Origin: Nostoc sp. UHCC 0702
GTDB lineage: Bacteria; Cyanobacteriota; Cyanobacteriia; Cyanobacteriales; Nostocaceae
Assembly (NCBI GenBank): GCA_017164015.1
Contig: CP071065.1
Span: 7,593,501-7,657,500 of the forward strand
Length of the DNA: 64,000 nt
Reading direction: 5' to 3'
Shown: one piece after another, positions 62,210-64,000 of the stretch
Layout of the letters: every line of letters starts with the position of its first letter
Position numbering within the stretch: position 1 is the first letter of the stretch
Translations under genes and position numbers: made by a program
The notes under the pieces: model-generated
Databases searched by the model: none
Seen by the model: only the letters and a program-made list of their open reading frames with translations
What the model was told of the DNA's origin: nothing

Positions 62210-62414
62210 ACTACCTACGGGAGTGTGTGGCTTTCTCAGTGAATCTTCATTGCTAAGTACTGAAATAGAATTAATTACACAAAGTCCGAAGCGAATAGAG
62301 GGAAGCAAAATCAAGCAATTCACTTGCGGTTGGAATTGCTTCACTTCGCTCGCAGTGACTGTAAATATTTTTGTTCATCCACTGAATACTGACTTAAATT
62401 GATGGCATCTTGAA

Positions 62415-62882
62415 TTAAAAACGAATGTAATGTAAAAATAGCATGTACATACCTGCACCTAACGCTATACCTGTCAATGAAATGATAGACGTAATCACAA
62501 AGGCTTGCCCTTCTTTAAAACCAGAAACTTGAAAGTCAATTCTCGCTAATATAGCCGCAGAAATGATCAGCAAGGAATCAAGAAATAGCCTAAACCAAGC
62601 AAGCATCAAAAAAAATAAGAATGCCCCTAAAACAGCAACGGCAAAAGTCCTGAGATTTGATTGAAATAAAATACTAGTATATCTTGCTACTAAAGACAAA
62701 GGTGCAGTCAAGCTAGCTACTAACAGCAAGACAGCAGGCACAATTACGAACCATACAAATTTAGGAGCTTTTGTTTCCAATAACACCCAACCTAACGTAC
62801 TATAGCTCAGCAGTACTAGCACTAAGGAAATCCAGGGAAGTCTTTTCACAATTGACATGAGGTGAACAAGGGTTATACCCAT
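62415..62882 (-). CDS. Four-span membrane protein, function unknown
   Basis: 155 residues. Hydrophobic segments near 17-35, 43-65, 80-108 and 130-152. An internal Met at 62858 (MSIVKRLPW) may be the true start, giving a shorter positive N-terminus. No recognised family. It is divergent from cruF (about 230 bases between starts). Confidence 0.6.
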   Translation of the reverse strand: MGITLVHLMSIVKRLPWISLVLVLLSYSTLGWVLLETKAPKFVWFVIVPAVLLLVASLTAPLSLVARYTSILFQSNLRTFAVAVLGAFLFFLMLAWFRLFLDSLLIISAAILARIDFQVSGFKEGQAFVITSIISLTGIALGAGMYMLFLHYIRF

Positions 62883-63115
62883 CGCTAGCTAGAATAAAGC
62901 GTAATCAGTTGGATAGATGTTGATTGCGATCGCTTAGACTATATCTCTATCATTCTATTTCTTATGGATTCTATCAAGAGGTTGTTATGCTGTTGCAAGT
63001 GAGTTTCACTACTTGGTCAAGAATTAGGACACAAACCACTTAAATATTTCCGTAAACATTTGTAAACTGTTAGCAGCCGAGTAGCGATGTGTCACTTCTT
63101 GTTAAGGAATTCTCT

Positions 63116-64000
63116 ATGAAACAACTTGTTATTGCTGAGCGTGTATGCCTGATTGGTCATATCGTGTCAATGGTGTTTGGATTGGTAGGCATATTACTAG
63201 TTGTACCTAATGCCGAAGTAATTTTCCACTTGTCTGAGATTGGACAGACTGTCATGCAGTGGAGTATGGCTGGTGGTGGTGTAGCTTATATGTTATTGGG
63301 TGCAGCGGCGGTCTTTTTATATGGGTTGCGGGTTTTGGGTTTGAATCGCACTTTGGCTTTTATGTTACCCGCAGTGCTGATTTCTTTAACCAGCGAACTT
63401 TTAGGAACTAGTACAGGCTTTCCTTTTGGTCACTACAGCTATCTGAGTGGCTTGGGCTATAAAATTGCTGGTTTAGTGCCATTCACAATTCCTTTGTCAT
63501 GGTTTTATGTAGGATGTGTTTCGTACTTGCTGGCGCGTGCTGGTTTAGAAGTAGACAAAAAACCTAGCTTGTGGCGTCATCTAGGTGCAATAGGGTTCGG
63601 TGCTTTGCTGCTTACCTCCTGGGATTTTGTTCTTGATCCTGCGATGAGTCAAACTGCTTTGCCCTTTTGGTATTGGCAACAACCAGGTGCTTTCTTCGGT
63701 ATGCCTTACCAAAACTTTGCAGGCTGGTTAGGTACTGGAGCGGTATTTATGACTGTGGCAGCATTGTTGTGGAAAAACAACCCAATTAAATTAGAGCGAT
63801 CGCAGCTCAATGTACCATTAGCAGTTTACTTAAGCAACTTTGGTTTTGCTACAGTCATGAGTTTAGCAGCTGGATTCTCTATTCCTGTATTACTGGGTTT
63901 ATTGCTAGGTGTAACCCCAGCTGTAGGGTTTTGGTTGAAAGGTTCAGCCGCAGATGGGCAAGTTAGTGTTGAACCAGCAGCTAAAGAAGTCTCAGTAGCC
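63116..64000 (+). CDS. cruF: CruF-like gamma-carotene 1'-hydroxylase, partial (runs off the window)
   Basis: The frame is open from the ATG at 63116 (AAGGAA ten bases upstream) to the last base, 295 codons without stop. At least seven membrane segments are seen. LTSELLGTSTGFPFGHYSYL, LTSWDFVLDPAMSQTALPFW and FFGMPYQNFAGWLGTGAVF are hallmark segments of the DUF422 carotenoid hydratase family (CruF). In cyanobacteria CruF adds water to the psi-end of gamma-carotene in myxoxanthophyll synthesis. The gene is usually followed by cruG, a glycosyltransferase, which would lie outside. Confidence 0.78.
   Translation, partial: MKQLVIAERVCLIGHIVSMVFGLVGILLVVPNAEVIFHLSEIGQTVMQWSMAGGGVAYMLLGAAAVFLYGLRVLGLNRTLAFMLPAVLISLTSELLGTSTGFPFGHYSYLSGLGYKIAGLVPFTIPLSWFYVGCVSYLLARAGLEVDKKPSLWRHLGAIGFGALLLTSWDFVLDPAMSQTALPFWYWQQPGAFFGMPYQNFAGWLGTGAVFMTVAALLWKNNPIKLERSQLNVPLAVYLSNFGFATVMSLAAGFSIPVLLGLLLGVTPAVGFWLKGSAADGQVSVEPAAKEVSVA

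Overview
The window comes from a filamentous, probably heterocyst-forming cyanobacterium (Nostocales type). Evidence: many HIP1 octamers (GCGATCGC); dispersed heptanucleotide tandem arrays (CCAATTA, GGTAATG, TTGACTA, AACTGAC) and GGGGGATGA-type arrays; and cyanobacterial genes such as pxcA, sipA, cruF, DUF1822 and large hybrid histidine kinases. The sequence is AT-rich. No rRNA, tRNA or CRISPR array was seen.

Layout. 0.3-4 kb: DUF1822, DUF4870, Gfo/Idh oxidoreductase, retropepsin-like protease. 4-5.8 kb: repeat-rich intergenic DNA. 5.8-8.6 kb: single-domain globin and a stand-alone EF-G paralogue carrying an in-frame heptad-repeat insertion. 8.6-9.2 kb: three miniature mobile elements packed end to end. 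9.2-17.8 kb: aminotransferase plus DUF1338 pair (possible lysine/2-oxoadipate catabolism), MltA/3D-like lipoprotein, small secreted protein, aldehyde dehydrogenase, cyclase-family hydrolase. 18-31 kb: pxcA, long TPR protein, GT2-TPR glycosyltransferase, MASE1 hybrid kinase with a GalU-like gene, second MASE1-like kinase, then an overlapping three-gene cluster made of a TIGR04222 membrane protein with a Cys/Gly-rich tail, a DUF692 (MNIO) enzyme and a small helical partner. 32-42 kb: K+ channel, deaminase, NarL-type two-component system divergent from a Spy/LTxxQ protein, sipA, and a 1556-residue hybrid kinase. 43.5-48.2 kb: Gld-like ABC exporter operon. 48.4-52.2 kb: purU, then a Tes-like radical SAM enzyme with an Lgt-like transferase and a small membrane protein. 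52.7-57.4 kb: sucC and sucD homologues separated by an IS200/IS605 element (tnpA, tnpB). 58-64 kb: a repeat-invaded membrane protein, rplU-rpmA, Uma2 nuclease, a membrane protein, and cruF running off the window.

Two gene sets look most like under-described systems. The first is the TIGR04222/DUF692/partner cluster (28.98-31.66 kb): a cysteine-rich tail lies directly upstream of a peptide-modifying enzyme family, and the debris of a second Cys/Gly tail lies just upstream. The second is the Tes-like radical SAM + Lgt-like pair (49.5-52.2 kb), a candidate lipid or lipoprotein-lipid modification module. At DNA level the striking theme is repeat dynamics: nested and abutting MITEs, heptad arrays inside MITEs, and the same kinds of arrays invading or trimming coding sequences (EF-G, the DUF692 partner, the Lgt N-terminal side, the 626-residue membrane protein).
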